A stretch of DNA of 64,000 bases from Lineus longissimus (GCF_910592395.1 NC_088311.1:19470501-19534500), one strand, 5' to 3'. Positions 19,872 to 31,278 are shown, numbered from the stretch's first letter. Notes: generated by a model from the sequence alone, not told the origin. A program made the numbers and translations.

Positions 19872-21746
19872 TTATAATGAGTTCAGGTTCGATGCCAAAA
19901 GCTTGTCCTCCTCCGCCGTATATTTGCAAAGTCCGTCAGCGTATTGAAACTCGTCACTTAACTGGTACTCGGACATATCGAGTGCGACTTCGCAACTTTC
20001 TCGTACCACCCTCTGCTCGTCGTTCAGAAATTTCTGCAGCGTCTCCAAGCCTTCTTTCGTACCGATACCTCCAATGGCTTCCGCACATTCGTGTCGTACC
20101 ATCGGGTGCTCCGTCAGCTTCGAAAGATTTTCAGTAAGGAACGGGACTGCGATGGGGTCCTGCATCTGTCCCAAGACGTACGCAATCTCATGTCGAAACA
20201 ATGCGCTCTTGCAGTTCAGACCTGGAGTAAAGAACTGCAGTTTTTAGCTAACGGACTGTCGTAATTGCAAGCTTGCTTTAAGTGGCGTCGACTAAAAAGT
20301 CATTCTTTGGCACTGTTGTCTAATCTTCAATAGAAGACCGGACTCATAAAGTTTTTAAATGGGAAGAGCCGAGTGATAGATACACCAGGGCCCGGTTGTT
20401 CAAAAGCACAAAATTCACGGTATTGCTAACAGTTACAATAAGAATCAAAAGATCTTATCTCTTTGAGTTAAACCCATTAAATTTTTACATGTTGGGACCT
20501 TCTTAGAAATTTTCTACTCTCACCTTCAGCTAGAGCTCTAACAGCATCCTTTCCACCTTGGTTCCTCAGAGAAAACAAAGCTCTGTATCTCTCGAATATG
20601 AACAGGTTTTCATTAAGCAGAGTTTTCTTCAATCTGTCCACGTCCCTTTCTTCGCATGGTGGTGCTGGGTCAACCGACATGTAGGGATTATCAGGCAATA
20701 CCTCATTGAACCTGTCTCGACTGTGGAGCCATCTGATTCTCCCAACTGCCAACTGGCAAGTTTCAGCCACCTGCAAAAACAGAGACACAATAACTTGAGG
20801 TGTAAAATAAATTCAGCTGTGATTATGGCAATACAGCAGGTAAGGTCTTGGGGTGCAGCACCCTACCTTTTACGGAAATGCAATAGCCACCAGTGAAAAA
20901 GGTAGGACAAAAATGGAAAATCCAAAAGGCAGGTGCCCTGCTTATTTTACTATTGAGCTGAAACACTCATTTAGTTTTCCTCGGAATCTCACAACTTTGT
21001 AGTTAAAATATTTTCTTGAGCCATCTATAATACTTAGTAACTTACCTCTACAACTGGGTCTCTGCTGAATTCTTCCAACATGTTTAGAGCATCTTTGTTT
21101 CCAATAGCACCCAAAGCTTCTCCTGAAAAACAGAATTGGCAAACAATGGTGAATTGATTAACAGTCTTTGCCATGCCTTGGCACACTTTTATCAATGATG
21201 ATTACCAGACAATGCCTAAATGTACAAGTATTTATACGCCAGTGCCAACTGATCAGAGACGGAGAGTAGGCCTAAACGCAGCAGACAATCTTTGTGCAGG
21301 ATCATGATAATCGTTGAACCGTTGCATGGAAATTTCGCAATGCATATCAAAGAAAATTGGGTTCACTGTTTACACTGGTTCTTGGTAAGATAGAAGGGCG
21401 TAACGAGAGGAAGGCGGTCAGACACAGTCACTGAGGCAGTATTTTAGTGCATTGTTTACATACCTGCTTCATGTCTAACAATACATTCATTGTTTCTGTC
21501 TTTCAACAATTTGATTAAAATGGGCATTGCAGCAGTGTCTTGCATCTGGCCCAGACAAAAGGCACACTCATGCTTCAGTAGTTCTGACGGATCACAGAAA
21601 CACCTTCCGATTTGCTGAATGGCAACATGGCCTCCCAAGTTTTTCAGGGTAAAAAGTGCTCTAAATCGTTCTTTCAGTGGTCTTTTCTCATCCAACAGCA
21701 CCTTTCCAATTGACTCAACAGCCATGTTCCTAACATTCGCCGACAT
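19872..21746 (-). CDS. DOHH: deoxyhypusine hydroxylase, 4 exons
   Basis: DOHH completes hypusine formation on translation factor eIF5A by hydroxylating deoxyhypusine with a di-iron centre. Exons in transcript order are 21464-21746, 21046-21122, 20524-20770 and 19872-20221, giving 318 residues (human 302). It is an all-helical HEAT-like repeat protein in two similar halves. All four His-Glu iron-binding dyads are visible: LLKHE (H59-E60), VRHEAG (H92-E93), LFRHE (H213-E214) and VRHECAE (H246-E247). Other family signatures are ERFRALFTLKNLGG, CLGQMQD, VAETCQLAV, YMSVDPAPP, EERDV and RVVRESCEVALDM, then FQYADGL. The extra ~16 residues are mostly at the C-terminus. Nothing suggests loss of function. 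It is head-to-head with C9orf72 across 1.7 kb. Confidence 0.97.
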
Positions 21747-22517
21747 TTTGCTGATTACGGTTGAAATAAGGCAAATTTAAGAGAAAATTTGAGAAAATGT
21801 GAAATTTTACACTTTCATGGGCGCAGCCATGTTGGATTCGGAAAATGTTGTTCAGCAAATATTTTCGATACATAAAAACACGATTTTGTCACTTTTTCTA
21901 CACACCAATATCTCATTTAGCTACTCAAAATAAAAATAAGTAGGTTTGATGTGGTTTTGTGCACAGTTTATTTGTTACGTGCAAGAAAACACCTTTTCAA
22001 TTCAATTTCAACAACAACATCTGCCCGGAAGTCATTTCTAAGGTCATGAGGTCAAGGTCGATTTAAATGGCTGTATGGAGATGAAAATAAAGCAGATTTT
22101 CTCTCATGATATCTTCAAAACTGAAAGTGCACATTCATTCAAAATAAATCTAGCGTATACATAAAGTTTGAAAGATACAGTAGAGGTAAACAAATTGCAA
22201 TGTATTAGGGTGACTTCTCGGAAAAGTGCTATGCCTATGGTGCAGACTGACCACCTCCACCACCACTTGCACCAGCACCAGTTCAATTCATGAAGTTCAT
22301 GACATGAGTTTGTCATGTTATTCATATTTATTTATTGACAACAACTTACAAGGAAGGCATCGTCATTGTTTTACGATAGTGATCATGGTTTCAGAACACG
22401 TGTCTGACCCAGGATTTTGGCCTGTGTAGTAAAATTAACTGTTCGTGCTTGGGATACTTTGCTCATTTGCAGTTCAGGGTAAAATGTAAAAGTTAGTGGC
22501 TAATAGTCACTTTTAAA

Positions 22518-22653
22518 CCAGGCGGAGGAAGTCACTGCTGGCCACAACAAACAAGCGGCAAACAAAAGACGGCATGGTCGCACAAAACATGTTCTTTTGT
22601 TCGTTGTGCCTATATCTAGGTTTGTTTTGGCCAGCAGTGAATCCTCTGCCTGG
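22518..22653. repeat. imperfect hairpin inverted repeat
   Basis: Arms of about 35 bp (22518-22552 and 22620-22653) share CACTGCTGGCCA and flanking CCAGGC(G/A)GAGGA, with a few mismatches and a ~67-bp loop. It is probably a MITE remnant. Confidence 0.7.
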
Positions 22654-23084
22654 TGAAAAATTGACTCGGTAAACTGCTTCATACTCGAGGTCTGGAGACT
22701 TGAACGTAATCCAGATTGCAGAAGGATGTAATACTGCAATTACAGTAATTTCCAATATGAAATAATTTGTCCTTTCACTTTCAGATTGCAAGCCATCTTG
22801 TTGGTCAATGAATGTCTATAGACCTGGATAGAAATTCTAAAGGAAACAAGTCAGAAGGCAGCTGCAAATCATTTCTCTGGTGAACAGTTGACACTTATGA
22901 CAGGTCCAAGATCGACTTTCTGGATGATTATTATCTTGGCTCTGTAGACATGACAGATGAGGGAAATTCAAGGAAATAACACAGCGTTTCCATGAGGATG
23001 TGAGAGGCTAGAATTTTGGATGAAAATGTCCATTTCTGTTGAAGTTAAAGTTCTGTCTCAGATCTATCTTCAAAATCGGGCCGA

Positions 23085-23345
23085 ATGAGAGTAGACTGGA
23101 CAACTCAGGTGCTCAGTGATGATGCCCTGTTAGTGCTCTTCATCAACTATCTCTTCTTCTCCATGATAATACTCTTATTCATAAGTTTCGTGATATTGCT
23201 GACACAGTCGAGTATGCAAATCAATGCGGATGCTATACTCTCACTTCTCGTTGTGTGTTTTATGTTGATGAACATCATCATTGCAAATTATCTCGTCTAT
23301 GCTATGCATCTGAGTCGAGAGTCAAAGCGTTTGTACAGGTTATGA
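23085..23345 (+). CDS. small two-helix membrane protein (hypothetical)
   Basis: This uninterrupted 86-codon frame starts at an ATG and predicts two hydrophobic helices (about residues 15-41 and 50-72), followed by a basic tail ending SRESKRLYRL. I do not recognise the family. It lies 108 bp before the C9orf72 start codon. It could be a separate small gene, an upstream ORF in the C9orf72 leader, or a chance frame. The length, the clean two-helix layout and the basic C-terminus favour something real, but no domain match supports it. Confidence 0.35.
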   Translation: MRVDWTTQVLSDDALLVLFINYLFFSMIILLFISFVILLTQSSMQINADAILSLLVVCFMLMNIIIANYLVYAMHLSRESKRLYRL

Positions 23346-23453
23346 CTAGTAAGAGGGACTTTACCAAACGATCCAGACTTTTACCACCCTTACTCCCAGG
23401 GCCTTTATAAGATTGCATAAAATTCAGAAGGGTGTACCCCTGAAGCTGAAAAG

Positions 23454-26400
23454 ATGGAGCTGTCTCTTGCTGATGATAGCCAACCCGTACCTCTGCCTCC
23501 AACACCAACAAAAACACCAATCAAAAGGGTTGTTGGTCATGTTGGATCAGTTGCTTCTGCAACTCTCCCAGTCAATGGTCTTGCCGGACACATCTCCATA
23601 AACAAGCCGACTGTGAAGAATATCACGTTATCGAAAGCTGCGGTGGATATCAATAGGTTCCCAGGAGTCTGTGGTGATGATGTCGGAGGCCTTCTGAGCC
23701 CTGGGAGTACCTTCTCGACAGCCCATTTACCCGATACGAAATGGACGTTATTCGAATCGGTCGTGTTTTCATTCTGGGATAATATTCTCGGTCCGAAGAT
23801 ACAGCACGTGTGGTCTAATAAAAACTACTGCTCCGATTATGTATCTATGCTCTCGGATATTTCAAATCATACTCTGAATGGAGAAATCTGTCGGGATCCT
23901 AGCGATTCTTCCATTGACACAAAGTTTTATCATATGAATGATCGAGGCTATATAGTGACTGCGTTTATTTTCACTGCCATCGGGACAACCGGACCCAGCA
24001 TACATTCCCTCGCCCTTGTCATGTCACAAGAACAGTTGGAGACATATCTTAAGTATCATGACATGTGCACAGCCTTCTTGACGAGACATATTGCTAAATT
24101 AAGGATACTTATCAGTGGGGTAAGCATGGACCTTTTCGACTAAGATGAACTAGAGCCAAAACAAAACAAATGAGCACACTCGGAACAAGTCAAGAGGCCT
24201 AAGCAAGCTTCGGATGATGCCATAAGCCACTGTGACTCCTTGTTCCAGTCGAAACGCATGATTGGTCAGGGCCCAAACAAACTTCTTCGAAAAGGTCGAT
24301 TGTTCTTCTGCCTTCCTAACATGTGAATGAATAATTCTATCAAATCTTAAAAACTGCCTCTGAAACCATTTACCAGTGATGTCCAGCATAGAAATAATTT
24401 TCCATCATAAAAATCAGTTTGCTTAGTGTAGTCGACCAGTGAATTGTAAAATATCATTTAACATGTTTAAATTTGTAACCCAAGAGTGTGGTTGTACATG
24501 TGGTAATTCTGAATGTACTAATCAATTTGTCATTTTTTTCAGCCCCAGGGAAAATCTAAAGAAGACGCCATGGCCGATTTCTCTCTTTATGTGCACGAAT
24601 TAGTGGAGGTGCTCAATTCATTAGGAGAAAGTGGCGTTCCATCCACCATCTGTGTAGGTATCATTTGGAGGGAGTCAGTTGAGTTGTGGTTAGGGTGACG
24701 GGCTTACATGTATAACCCAGAGGGCGTGGGTTCAAATCCTGGTAGAACCACAGACTGATTCATTGCCTTTGAGCAAGAAACTTACATGTAACAATGCAGT
24801 TGTGTCTCTTGTTTCTCAACCCATCGGCATACATGTAATACTTGACTTGCCAAACTCAGAAATGCAGCGCCACTCGCGGACAAAGATAGAACAACTCGAC
24901 ATTTTTTTCACCGGTTTTCGCTGCGCATGCGTACCAGCCATCCGGAAACTAATAAGGGCGGCAATCTGAACTTGTTTTGTGTAAGTTTTTGAGAGTTCAA
25001 AAAGTTCTTTAAGGCTCATGATTTACGATAATTCAGCAATCCGATAACTATTACCTGTTAAGAAACAGACGTACCACAGTTATAACCAGTTTACCTGTGT
25101 GAATTTGCTTTCACTGCGTGTAGCACAGTTGTTTTTCTTGTCCGTCGCCGCGAAAGATGACGGCTGGTACGCATGCGCAGCGAAAACCGGTGAAAAAAAT
25201 GTCGAGTTGTTCTATCTTTGTCCGCGAGTGGCGCTGCATTTCTGAGTTTGGCAAGTCAAGTATTGATATCAGTCGGTGAGGATCAATTGTCATGCTGTAT
25301 CAGAAGCTCCTTGAATTCCCCTGACATGATTTAGGGGTTCCGCCGAGTTGGCCTCATTTAATTTACATATTACCAAAAAAGAAACACTTCAAATGTCACA
25401 TATGGTACCATGGTGCATTTTATAAACTGCCGTGGCATGTGTTTCAATATTCTAGAAAATACCAAAAAAGAAAACGCAAATTGTACATACCGCTGGCGCT
25501 AACACGATGCTATCGTTTCTTTCAGCTTTCATCTACAGCCCTGTCAATGATTGGTGCAAACAATAAAAGTGACCTTGAGGAAAGCTTCCTAAAACGTGTG
25601 ATAGCATCGCATCTGATGACGTGTGGTCACACCGTGGTCAAAGATGTCACAGCAGACGGAATCAATAGGGTAAGCAGGGTTTCCGCCAGGACTAAATTGT
25701 TTTTTCTAAATTTTTTTTTTCTATGAAAGGGTATATGACCCCTCCTGAGACGATTTTTGGCCCTAAAACCGCTACAATTGGCTCCCAAATGCTCTTATTT
25801 TACATATCAAATCATGAAAATTACTCATTTGACAGTAAAACAAACTTTAGTGCTCAAAATTAAGGGGGGGATATCCCCCCTTGAAATATTTTAGGGGGGG
25901 GATGAATCCCCCCCATCTCCCCCTCTGGCGGAAACCCTGGGTAACTCACACATTGTGAAATGTTTGTCCCTTGGTGCCTCTGTCTACCAGTGAGTTCGTC
26001 TGTTAATGGGTTCATCGGGACGTGGTACTTCCCTGCTCTTAATTGGTGGTATTGCCTCGCATGCCAGCCATCATTTTCGTCATCTTACATGTACCTGTAC
26101 CAAATCATTTGTAAATTCTGTTACAGCTGATATCGTCACTGGCCTTATTTGCCACACCACAACAGCGATGCTGTTCTCGTTATGTTCAGGAGGACCAGGG
26201 TTGGAAGTACCAACCATATTTAGTCATCCAGGGAATTCTCATGATTGGAGGTTTGAAAGAGGTAAGCACTCCGTTCATTATGTTTCAACAGTTCAAAATA
26301 ATCACTTCGTCAATGGAATGTTTTATTTCTATTCTACGGAGCTACTGCAGTCCACACTGTATTTACACAGAACTATACATCTTAAATTCTTAACCCAAGG

Positions 26401-29400
26401 AAAAGCTAGAACAATATCGAAAATCTACCTCCTCTGTACACTGGTTGTAAAGCAAGTTGACAAAGAGACCTGCCTTGAGTTTCATGCCAACTGTGGGGAT
26501 CGAACCAGGGACCTCTTGATAGCTGGTCAAGAGTGTGACCCACTAGGCCACAGCAGCTCCAGTGATACTTGCTGTGATTTGGTGGAACATGCGAATTTGC
26601 GGTCTTCGGTGACCTGCTGACCTGGCATGATATATCCAAGGTTATAGAAATTTTATCACGCGCTTCATAAATGTGTGATAAAATTTCTATCCCTGTAATA
26701 CATGTACTTGACAACTGCTTTTAACTTTTCAACTGTGTAAAATTATTTTGATGGTGTGTTTTTTCTTTGTATTGATTATTTTTCAATTGGGCATTGCGTT
26801 CTTTCCAGACCCCAGACAGGCAGCACCTATCTATAAGTGAAATCTTCAGCGCTCCTTGTCCCACCACAGTGGTGAATGTGCCAAAGCGAGAGGTGCTGCA
26901 GACACCTCCATGTCATGAACATCGCGTCCGAAAACACGACATGTTGAAGACAGAACTCACGTGTCTTTGGTTAGCTAAGGAACAGCCAGGTGGCGGTTTA
27001 TATCCATCTAGGTAAGGAATTTGGTAGTTCCCTTGTCTTTTTGACGGCCTTGTCTCGGAGCTAAACTGTGTTTTGAAGGATTTACTCACTCTTGAAGTGA
27101 TCTAGTAACTCATCTCTCCCAGCACTGTGTAGAAGCTTAGAATTATCATGTCATCTTCTTTTGAAACGTATTTTTTATCAAGAATTTTGAACTCCTTGGG
27201 AGATGAATTATTCATCTACTTCACCACTTTACACTCTGCGAGAAGACTTCAGAATAGGGTATCAGCATCCCAAAAGGCAGCACAGATGACCTCAAAACTT
27301 AATTATCACAAAAATGATCACAAAAATCAGAAAAAGAGTTGCACAAAGAAAGAAAATCATACAACTATTTTTTGTATCACGCTGTATGTGGGTTGAATAG
27401 TTGCCCTCATTTTTATGTGATGAGTTTTCATGCGGTATGCATGCTGGAATCGCTTTACAAATGTCTAAGTGTTGACCATGGTCACCATCACTTTGACTAG
27501 AACTTGAAATCCTATAGTAATTGGAACTCTTTCAAAAGGAAGTGAGTGCCAGTTTCAAGGGTGGGAATCTGTTCTTGTTTTCCAGAGCACTGCCTCCTAA
27601 ATGGAGGTTATTAGAAAGGCATTCACTTCATTTTGAAGAAGTTTTATTTGCTATAGGATTTCAAGAACTAGCCAAAATGGTGGTACCTGTGGTCAACCTT
27701 AAATTTATCGATACTTTGAGCAAAAGATCTTGTTGATATACTGTAGGTCTTTCTTTAACTGTTCACTGTCCTCCTTTTAGACTTCTCTCTCATAGGATTC
27801 ATCCAAAGAGGTAACTCTCTGTTGTTGTGTCAATACTAACTGTGTGGACATTATTTAGCCGGTTTTGGTGTGTGTGTTTCACAAAGGCCTATTACACGTA
27901 TACAGGCCTTTTGTGCAAGCACCCTTCAACGGCTAAATAGCGTCTGCCCACTATATTGTTTCAATGTGGTTTTAGTGTTATGTTCAAATTTCAAGCAAGA
28001 AACCCCCATCTTTCCTCAAATCTGCAAAACTGCGATCCCACTGTTGGCATGTGACTCTAGGCAAGTCACTTTACCTTTCATGATTTACTCCATCGATGTA
28101 TGTCTATTAGGTATGTGCCGATCACTTAAGCCCGCAGCACACTAGCCGCCAACTTTGGCGACAAGAAGCGTTCAGCTGACGCCTCTCGACGCCGAACTTG
28201 GCGGCCAGTGGATCCCGGTCAGAGCACACCTACCCAGAATCGGCGTCCAGTAGTGTCTTTTCCGCAACTTTAGGCTGCCATTTTGAAATCATGTGACATC
28301 AAGACGCATACTGATTGGCCATAGCCTCGCCGCCGACGCCAATTCAGGCAGCAATCCGTAGCACACCTGGCTTCTTCTTGCGTTCAAACGCGGCGACACG
28401 CGTCAAAAATCAAACATGTTAGATATTTGGCGTTTAGTTGCGGCAAGTGGCGTTCGCCGACGCCGTTCATAGCAGACTAGGGATTTTTCAGGCGTTCAGG
28501 ATTCTTGCGGCAAAAAACGCCAGTGAACGCCGAAGTTGGCGGCTAGTGTGCTGCGGGCTTTAGGAATGCGTGGTTGGCACTTGTAGCACTCATTGAGCAG
28601 CTTATCTAAATTCGGGTGACTGAAAGGTTTCAGGCTAGACTAAGGTTTATACCATATAGTCAGACAACACCTCTACTGTTGTTGATATCAGACTATAAAC
28701 CTAAAACATTAAACTTCAACTTCTGTAGATTAACAGCTCTGGAGGCCAAAGAGTTTAAAGGCTGTCACAAAGGGTTTAAAGGCTGTCATTCAAGTTATGG
28801 CGGGATGACATAATACATGCAGCAAATGTTTGAACGTGTTATGTTTATGAATTTTCATTTGCAAGTGAATGTTTCACTGTCACTGACCCCTACATGAACC
28901 CCTTCATTTTGTTTTATTTAGAAAAGAATCTAATGTTCCCCTCTTTGAAAAGAAGAGTGTTCAACCCGTTAGTGTTACCATCACGATTTCATGCAAGGTC
29001 TAACATTTGATACACTAAAAAGATGCATGGCTTTGGTGGTAGTGTTTCTGCATGCTACACAATCAAATCAATTACTAAAAATATTTCTTTTGGCCTCAAT
29101 TGGTTACTTTCAGGTCTTGTTAAGAAGTTTCTTTGACTTTATCCATAATTCAGACCTTCATTTTCATACTGTGTTTCTTATACAACTACTTGTTGGGAAT
29201 GTCTTCTTGTATGGCAAGGTGTCTTTCCGTCTGCTGGTCCGTCTGTCTGTCTGTCTGTCCATCAACTTCACCTTATCCACGTGCAGATCCAAGGGCCGCG
29301 CAAGACGGACGCCCCCTAGTTCATGAAAATCTTTGAATGTGGCCATAAAACTTCGGAACATCCCCCTCTTCTTTTGGCTCTTGGATCTTTCCCTGTTCTC

Positions 29401-30780
29401 TGCCGGATTAAAATACAATTTCAAGACTATTTATGTTCATTGAACTTATGATTTAGGTCTCTGGCTCTGCCACTGCTCCAGGCAACCTATTGGTTATTGG
29501 TCATATTAACAGTCATCATATGGGCACAGTGATAAGGACTTGCATATTGAGAGGCGGAGTATATTGAAAATGACGAGTGACACCAGGATGAGAGTCTCGG
29601 GCAGAGTGATAAGGACTTGCATCCTTGTATAAAAACTCTTAAATTCGCAGATGCTTGTACAGTGTTCTCATTTTGTCCTTAACATTTCAGCCGTATCTTC
29701 CAAGCTGTGAACTACCCAGAGTCCTTGGTATCAGATCTCTTCCGACAGGTATGTTTGATTTTGTTTTTGTTTTGCCGCTTAGGTAAAATACCCATAACCT
29801 ATTGATCCTTAACTTTGTGCAATTGGACTCCTTGGTTGATAGACAAAGTTTGCTCAAATCCGTCTGCCGCATGACAGGGCCAGGAGGGGGCCAAAACCAA
29901 AACATAAACATATGCTGAATTGTTACCTAAACGTTTAGACTGGATTGTGGCTAAATTGATATATTCTGCATATTGTCAAGTAAAGATTAGATACTTGATA
30001 TAATGTAGATACTTATTCCAAGTTTGTTAAATTTCAGCTTCACAAGTTGGGTCCAGATAATGGTATAAAGGAGCGGATCCACCAATTCATTCGTCAGCTG
30101 GAGATGAGAGCATTGGCATTGATCAAATTTGTAGAAGCAGACACGTAAGTTAAATGTACTTGTGGTATTCAGTGCAAACTCCCTATTATGGACACCCTTG
30201 GGACCGACAGATGCTGTCCATAATTGAGAGGTGTCCTGATTACAGAGGTCAAATTGAATGGAAATGACCAATTTGGATCCAAATCCAGTGTCCTTAATAG
30301 AGAGAATGTCCTTAGTGTCTATGCTAGGCCAAGTAAAAGACCCCACCAAGCGAGAAACATGAGTAGGTTGCGATGGACTCTTCCTCTGGCCAAAGACGCA
30401 GTCACTGGGCCAATAAACCCAATTGGCGTCTAACCATAGTTGAATGTAAAAAAAGCTCATCTGCCTTGGAGGAAGAATACACCCTGAAGAATAACAGGAA
30501 CTAACACTGAAGAAGGAAGAACAAAAATTAGATATGGATAGCTTGATTTCGCCTAATCATCCAGCTAATTTCCCAATGTTTGTTTTTCAGTCACAAGGGC
30601 AACTTCTTCCTGAAGATGAGTTTAAAGAAGCTGAAACAACACCTAGGACTGACTCTAGAAGGAGACTTCAAAATCGTGTTGGCAATGGCGGAGAAGTTAA
30701 AACCTGGAATGTACGGATTCGTTCTCGGTGATCCGAAAATAGAAAAGGACGAGATACAAAATATTTTAGAGAACTTCTAG
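23454..30780 (+). CDS. C9orf72: C9orf72 homolog (DENN-family protein), 8 coding exons
   Basis: C9orf72 forms a complex with SMCR8 and WDR41 that acts in autophagy, lysosomal signalling and small-GTPase control. Eight exons join in phase to 537 residues (human 481): 23454-24119, 24543-24653, 25526-25669, 26127-26261, 26809-27011, 29691-29748, 30038-30144 and 30591-30780. An N-terminal extension of about 70 residues, rich in Pro, Thr and Val, precedes the longin/uDENN core (VFSFWDNILGPKIQHVW, NHTLNGEICR, DTKFYHM). Conserved later blocks are SFLKRVIASHLMTCGHTVVK, VIQGILMIGG, TPPCHEHRV, MRALALIKFVE, GDFKIVLAMAEKLKPG and the end FVLGDPKIEKD. The stretch between CLWLAKEQ and RIFQAV is shorter than in human; no exon was found for it in the 2.7-kb intron 5. 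A poly(A) signal AATAAA is at 31273-31278. It is head-to-head with DOHH. Confidence 0.96.
24678..24752 (+). mobile_element. tRNA-derived SINE head
   Basis: An A-box-like GTGGTTAGGGTG (24686) and a B-box GGGTTCAAATCCT (24728) are spaced as in a tRNA gene, but the acceptor stem and loops do not fold into a proper cloverleaf. It lies in C9orf72 intron 2, which suits a SINE rather than a functional tRNA. Confidence 0.6.
24837..25264. mobile_element. element with perfect 103-bp terminal inverted repeats
   Basis: The left arm 24837-24939 (starting AATACTTGACTTGCCAAACT) and right arm 25162-25264 are exact reverse complements over 103 bp. A 222-bp centre lacks coding potential. It lies in C9orf72 intron 2. 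The exact identity of long arms indicates recent insertion or ongoing arm homogenisation. It is most simply a non-autonomous long-TIR or foldback DNA element; the target duplication is not obvious. Confidence 0.85.
26480..26560 (-). mobile_element. tRNA-derived SINE, minus strand
   Basis: On the minus strand, TGGCCTAGTGGG (A-box) and GGTTCGATCCCC (B-box) are spaced as in a tRNA. The flanking CAAAGAGACCTGC and AACTGTGG motifs recur at 56459-56520, which shows a dispersed SINE family. It lies in C9orf72 intron 4. Confidence 0.65.
26644..26690. repeat. perfect 16-bp hairpin
   Basis: ATAGAAATTTTATCAC at 26644-26659 is exactly complementary to 26675-26690 across a 15-base loop, in C9orf72 intron 4. 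Confidence 0.85.
27853..27946. repeat. dispersed TTTAGCCGG-family hairpin repeat, copy 1
   Basis: This is one of three related segments (also 31325-31432 and 59717-59850) sharing AGCCGGTTTTGG, AGGCCTATTACACGTA, AGGCCTTT and a complementary GGCTAAATAGCGTC end. It lies in C9orf72 intron 5. Confidence 0.7.
28129..28559. mobile_element. Harbinger-like non-autonomous DNA transposon
   Basis: This 431-bp element in C9orf72 intron 5 has 27-bp terminal inverted repeats starting AGCCCGCAGCACACTAGCCG. It is flanked by TTA at 28126-28128 and 28560-28562. The 3-bp TTA duplication is typical of PIF/Harbinger; no transposase is present. The interior repeats GGCGTTC/GAACGCC motifs and is more CpG-rich than its surroundings. 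Confidence 0.8.
29220..29262. repeat. GTCT microsatellite
   Basis: A short run of GTCTGTCTGTCT-type repeats lies in C9orf72 intron 5. Confidence 0.8.
30170..30318. mobile_element. pogo/Tigger-like MITE, copy 2 (right end degraded)
   Basis: It begins CAGTGCAAACTCCCTATTAT and carries the same interior as copy 1 (GGACACCCTTGGGACCGACA, GTCAAATTGAATGGAAA, AGTGTCCTTAATAGAGAG). The right terminal repeat is missing. It starts about 25 bp after the donor of C9orf72 exon 7. Confidence 0.75.
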
Positions 30781-31272
30781 CAACGACTACTGGATGAAAC
30801 ATTTTTAGCAGAATGTGTTGACATTTGGCGTCCAGTGTTTTGAAATTCCGCCGCTGAGTTCTACAAGGGCAGATGTTTCTGTCATAGGATCTATGATCGC
30901 CGTTGGTAGAATCTATGATGATTATTACAAACCAGGTTTTACTTTTGTTCTCCCATCATAGATTTCTATGGTGGCTCTAGGTTGGGAATTCCACCAATAG
31001 ATTCCATATTGTGGGTTCCATCAAAATGCTTATAAACATCAAAGTATACACCCATTAGAGTGACACTCTTCAGACTTCTTGATAATAAGAATTTTCAGAT
31101 CAACAATTTATCCGAGATTGGAGATCTTTAAGAAATATGAAATATTGATACAACGTCCAGCGCTCGATGAAACTGCATTGGATTTAGGGCTCTAGAAGTC
31201 TCATCAATATTTATTATTCAATAATTGTACATTTATATGTCTGTCTTCGTGACAGCACTGTTATTTCATTGA

Positions 31273-31278
31273 AATAAA
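31273..31278 (+). terminator. poly(A) signal of C9orf72
   Basis: AATAAA lies 493 bases after the C9orf72 stop codon, in a context TCATTGAAATAAAGAATTT typical of a 3' end. It is the best candidate in the region. Confidence 0.6.

Larger units (their letters stand above)
21747..23453. promoter_or_regulatory. putative bidirectional promoter between DOHH and C9orf72
   Basis: This interval separates the divergent DOHH and C9orf72 start codons. A YY1-like GCCATGTTGG lies near 21831 just upstream of DOHH. A direct repeat of AGGTCA spaced by two bases lies at 22041-22054, and an inverted-repeat element at 22518-22653. The 86-codon membrane ORF at 23085-23345 falls inside. No GGGGCC expansion-type repeat, as known upstream of human C9orf72, is present. 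Confidence 0.45.

Noticed and set aside
24678-24752. Possible functional tRNA gene
   Set aside because: Only the A and B boxes are tRNA-like; acceptor and anticodon stems do not pair, so it is scored as a SINE.
24837-25264. Two identical peptides containing LDLPNSEMQRHSRTK on opposite strands
   Set aside because: They arise from translating the two arms of the perfect inverted repeat, not from a gene.
25860-25930. G- and C-runs as a possible G-quadruplex regulatory element
   Set aside because: The runs are intronic, low-complexity and self-complementary; without further evidence this is not separable from a simple repeat.
26006-26620. 204-codon plus-strand frame
   Set aside because: It overlaps C9orf72 exon 4 in another frame and runs through the SINE; it is a shadow frame.
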